NCBI GenBank assembly: GCA_018883305.1
Contig: VEQI01000148.1
Coordinates: 1 to 7,806 of the forward strand
Source: Limnohabitans sp.
GTDB lineage: Bacteria; Pseudomonadota; Gammaproteobacteria; Burkholderiales; Burkholderiaceae_C
DNA: 7,806 nucleotides
Reading direction: 5' to 3'
A program made the translations under genes and the position numbers. Shown here piece after piece: positions 5,568-7,806 of the stretch (the first letter of the stretch is position 1; each line of letters begins with the position of its first letter). The notes beneath the pieces are model-generated. The model worked only from the letters and a program-made list of their open reading frames with translations. It made no database searches and was not told the DNA's origin.

Positions 5568-6095
5568 ATCCACCGGCGCGTGCGGTGTCTGCAGCGTGTA
5601 CTGATACAGCGCCAGATCCAGCCAGCGGCCAAACTTGAAGCCCACCTGGGGCAAGGTGCCCACGTGCTGGAAGCCCAGGCTTTCGTGCAAGGCGCGGCTG
5701 GCCAGATTGGTGGCATCAATGGCCCCGATCATGGCGTGCATTTGGTGTTGCTGCGCTTGTGCGATGAGCGCACGCATGACCTGGCGCCCCCAACCTTTGC
5801 CACGATGTTCATGATGCACATACACTGAATGCTCAACGGTGTATTTGTACGCGGGCCAGGCGCGGAACGTGCCGTAGCTGCCAAACGCCAGCAGTTGACC
5901 GTCCGGCGCCTCCAGCCCCACCACCGGAAATTGGCCGTTGCGCTTGTTGTCAAACCAGGCCACCATGGACGAAAGTGGACGCGGCGCATAGTCATACAGG
6001 GCGGTGGAGTTTTGAATGGCCTCGTTGAAAATAGCCAGGATGGCTGAGGCGTGGCGTTCATAGGTACAAGGAACTAGGGTGGGCAGTGCGGACAT
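5562..6095 (-). CDS. GNAT N-acetyltransferase, phosphinothricin/methionine-sulfoximine type
   Basis: This is a 177-residue, single-domain cytosolic enzyme expected to transfer acetyl from acetyl-CoA to a small amine. The acetyl-CoA pyrophosphate loop is HRGKGWG (97-103), following strand VEHSVYV with the Glu (E88) that acts as general base in this family. Downstream are IDATNLAS (126-133), ALHESLGF (135-142) and GTLPQVGFKFGRWLDL (146-161). The last is a strong signature of the PAT/bar and YncA/MddA branch, which acetylates phosphinothricin, methionine sulfoximine or methionine sulfone. The true substrate cannot be read from sequence. The length matches the family (about 170-185). The ATG at 6095 was chosen because AGGAAG lies 5 bases upstream and homologues start near this strand; the frame is open to 6182 but that extension would cross the divergent promoter region. 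It is tail to tail with the exported-protein gene (3-bp gap). The biological role is probably detoxification. Confidence 0.9.
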   Translation of the reverse strand: MSALPTLVPCTYERHASAILAIFNEAIQNSTALYDYAPRPLSSMVAWFDNKRNGQFPVVGLEAPDGQLLAFGSYGTFRAWPAYKYTVEHSVYVHHEHRGKGWGRQVMRALIAQAQQHQMHAMIGAIDATNLASRALHESLGFQHVGTLPQVGFKFGRWLDLALYQYTLQTPHAPVDG

Positions 6096-6175
6096 AGGTC
6101 TTCCTGTCGAGGTTTTTACCAAAATATACCTTGGAGTACCTCCGAAATCCCTATATTCATGGGGTAACTCAGCGT

Positions 6176-6202
6176 TTGACAAACAGGCCAGATCGTCATA
6201 AT
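6176..6202 (+). promoter_or_regulatory. Promoter-like sequence just before the NarL-type regulator
   Basis: A perfect -35 TTGACA (6176-6181) and CATAAT (6197-6202, 5 of 6 to consensus) are 15 bp apart; a 17-bp spacing would use the poorer TAATGA. The -35 sits inside the dyad GTTT-GAC-AAAC (6174-6184), and TCAT-A-ATGA (6196-6204) covers the -10. Transcription would start near 6209, only about 6 nt before the ATG at 6215. The wider divergent region 6096-6214 also holds GGAG-TAC-CTCC (6133-6143). Confidence 0.45.
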
Positions 6203-6214
6203 GATCAAGTAGCC

Positions 6215-6889
6215 ATGAACTCTGTCCACGTCACGCCGTCGACCGTCGCCGTTCGTCGCCTCTTCCTGGTGGAAGATGAACTGGCACACGCGCAAATGAT
6301 GGAGATGGCCTGCCGGCAGCTGAGTCCCGACTGGCAAGTCCTGCATTGTGCGACCGGGCGTGAAGCCCTGGACAGCATGCAACCACGCGGTTTGTCCGTT
6401 GCGTTGGCTGTCGTGGACCTGGGTCTGCCGGACATGGATGGCCTGGAAGTGGTGAGTGCCCTGCGCCGGCGCTTTCCCAAAGTGCCCATCCTCATCATCT
6501 CCTCCATCTCCAATGAGCAGACCCTGATGAAGGCCATCCGTGCCGGGGCCAACGGCTATTTGCTGAAAGACGGCAACGTGCACGCACTGGCCAAGGGGAT
6601 GATGCAAGTGTTGCAGGGGCAAAGTCCCATCAGCCCGGCACTGGCCAGGCACTTGTTCAAACTGGCAGGCCCCAAGATCACGCCGGAAGCGTCCCCCGTG
6701 CGTCTCACGGGGAAAGAGCGTGAAACCCTGGAACATTTCGGTCGAGGTCACAGCTACGCCCAGACCGCCAGCCTGATGGGGGTGGGCGTTGCCACAGTGC
6801 AAACACATGTGCGCAACCTTTACCGCAAGCTGGGCGCACACTCTCAAACCCAGGCGGTGATCAAGGCCAAGGAAAGCGGTCTGTTGTAA
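6215..6889 (+). CDS. NarL-family response regulator (receiver + LuxR-type HTH)
   Basis: This 224-residue DNA-binding regulator has a receiver at about 13-132, with acidic residues E20/D21/E22, phosphoacceptor D68 in VVDLGLPDMDGLEVV, switch serines in IISSIS (96-97), and K118 in GYLLKDG. A GerE/LuxR HTH occupies about 164-224, with LTGKERETLEHFGRGHSYAQTASLMGV and VATVQTHVRNLYRKLGAHSQTQAV. It is of the NarL/UhpA type, unlike the FixJ-type regulator at 4534, so the two control separate circuits. The ATG at 6215 fits the usual short leader before the LFLVEDE strand. The frame is open to a TTG at 6131, but that would place the promoter-like sequence inside the gene. No Shine-Dalgarno is visible before 6215. 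The likely partner is the convergent HisKA_3 kinase, whose stop is 21 bp away. Confidence 0.9.
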   Translation: MNSVHVTPSTVAVRRLFLVEDELAHAQMMEMACRQLSPDWQVLHCATGREALDSMQPRGLSVALAVVDLGLPDMDGLEVVSALRRRFPKVPILIISSISNEQTLMKAIRAGANGYLLKDGNVHALAKGMMQVLQGQSPISPALARHLFKLAGPKITPEASPVRLTGKERETLEHFGRGHSYAQTASLMGVGVATVQTHVRNLYRKLGAHSQTQAVIKAKESGLL

Positions 6890-6910
6890 GCCGCAGCGTT
6901 GGCAGGCGCC

Positions 6911-7806
6911 TCAGACCAGCGATCTGGCTGACGGGACGCGCAGTTGCAAGGCCACCACCGTGCCCGGGTTGGCCGCGCGGATATCCAGCTCCCCACCCAA
7001 CGCAACCGCGCGCCGCGCCATATTGGCCAGACCACGACCCGTGCGCAATGCTTGCGCCGGCATGCCCATCCCATCGTCTTGCACACGCAGCCACAGCACG
7101 CGCTCTTGCCCCTGCCACCGCAGGCTCACATTCAGCTGGCGCGCCTGGGCATGGCGAATCACGTTGGTGATGGACTCCTGGAGAATCCGCATCAATTGCA
7201 GGGCGTGGGACGGATCCATCATCGGCATCTCCTGCACATCAATGTCCCAGTGGGTCTGCAGCCCCACGGCGGCCATGCGTCCTTCCAGTCGATGTCGAAC
7301 GTCAGCCACCAGCGTTTCCAGACTGCCGTCCAGGTTGGCTGACACATCAAACACCAGGCGCAGGTCATCCATGCATTCCTGCACCATGTAAGCGGCGGCT
7401 TGAACGCTCAGCTGGCCTTGGCGCAACAGCAAGTGTGCTGTGCTCAGGCCCGCCCCCAGGCTGTCATGCATGTCGGCCAACAAGCGCTCACGCTCTTGGT
7501 TCACGGCGGCTGAGCGTTCCAGTGACAAGCGTCGTTCATAGGCTTCGGCCAATCGCTGTTCGCGCTCAGCCACCTTGCGCTCCAGCGTCGCTGTCAACTC
7601 GCGAGACTCCAGCAGACCGCTGGCGAGTCGAGCCATGACCAAGCCACCCATCACCACCAGAAACCCCGCGCTGGCATACGCCAGCAGGTAGACGCCCTCA
7701 AAAGCGCGTGCCCCGCGCAGGCGATGCCAATCGTCAAATCCCGCCGCCAGCATCACGGCCACCGACACCAGCATCACCACCTGTGGCAGCTTGCGCGATT
7801 GCCAGG
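6911..7806 (-). CDS. HisKA_3-type sensor histidine kinase, N-terminus beyond window
   Basis: The frame is open from the right edge to the stop at 6911-6913, so about 298 C-terminal codons are present and the true start is outside. A GTG at 7780 exists but the frame continues past it. With residue 1 set at that GTG, two hydrophobic segments (about 1-15 and 27-52) are followed by a coiled coil (about 57-100). The H-box QERERLLADMHDSLGAGL has phospho-His 105, the N-box is LQESITNVIRHAQA (Asn 206), and ATP-lid glycines lie in VQDDGMGMP (234-241) and GRGLANM (248-254). This is the NarX/DesK class (HPK7), which pairs with NarL-type regulators, so the convergent regulator ending at 6889 is the natural partner. 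The ERK-VAEREQRL coiled coil resembles that of 7TM-diverse-sensing kinases, so the missing part may be a multi-helix or extracellular sensor; that is a guess. Confidence 0.9.
   Translation of the reverse strand, partial: WQSRKLPQVVMLVSVAVMLAAGFDDWHRLRGARAFEGVYLLAYASAGFLVVMGGLVMARLASGLLESRELTATLERKVAEREQRLAEAYERRLSLERSAAVNQERERLLADMHDSLGAGLSTAHLLLRQGQLSVQAAAYMVQECMDDLRLVFDVSANLDGSLETLVADVRHRLEGRMAAVGLQTHWDIDVQEMPMMDPSHALQLMRILQESITNVIRHAQARQLNVSLRWQGQERVLWLRVQDDGMGMPAQALRTGRGLANMARRAVALGGELDIRAANPGTVVALQLRVPSARSLV

Noticed and set aside
6116..6847. A 243-codon minus-strand open frame opposite the NarL-type regulator
   Set aside because: Antisense to a complete receiver + HTH protein, with no coherent motif of its own.
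6890..6910. A terminator between the convergent regulator and kinase genes
   Set aside because: Only a GGCGCC palindrome and scattered GC pairs are present, with no stable stem or T-tract.
1..7806. Mobile element, CRISPR array, tRNA or rRNA genes
   Set aside because: No transposase or integrase motifs, no regularly spaced short DNA repeats, no tRNA-like cloverleaf or rRNA segments were seen; the only long-period repeat is at protein level in the surface protein.

Overview
The window looks like a chromosomal segment of a betaproteobacterium, most likely a Burkholderiales/Comamonadaceae-type organism. This is inferred from moderately high GC, from a LEPR-type VCBS surface protein, and from the style of its two-component genes. 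No taxonomic marker is present, so the assignment is tentative. I see no rRNA, tRNA, CRISPR array, insertion sequence or integrase.

Left third (1-2607, minus strand): the N-terminal 869 codons of a very large surface or secreted protein, cut by the left window edge. It starts with a LEPRLVFDSA-type N-terminus, then has an unusual EEVGHWID...GDEGE zincin-like patch, an unrecognised domain, and VCBS/cadherin-like repeats with a period of about 450 residues.

Middle (2608-5558, plus strand): a 367-bp divergent intergenic region rich in inverted repeats, then a seven-helix membrane histidine kinase (2975-4474). A FixJ-family response regulator (4534-5157) and a small Sec-exported proline/alanine-rich protein (5235-5558) follow. 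Kinase and regulator form an obvious cognate pair. Their position, divergent from the adhesin, makes the adhesin a plausible target, but this is inference. A 12-bp motif (ATCCTTCGAACG) occurs upstream of the kinase and again, inside a perfect palindrome, at the kinase-regulator junction.

Right part (5562-7806): a GNAT acetyltransferase of the phosphinothricin/methionine-sulfoximine acetyltransferase type (minus), nearly abutting the small exported protein gene tail to tail. It is divergent from a NarL-family response regulator (6215-6889, plus), which is tail to tail with a HisKA_3-type sensor kinase (6911 to beyond the right edge, minus). The latter two are probably a second two-component pair in convergent layout. 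The segment is thus a signalling-dense neighbourhood: two different kinase/regulator pairs, a giant surface protein, a small periplasmic protein and an acetyltransferase. It has several unexplained inverted repeats at gene junctions.
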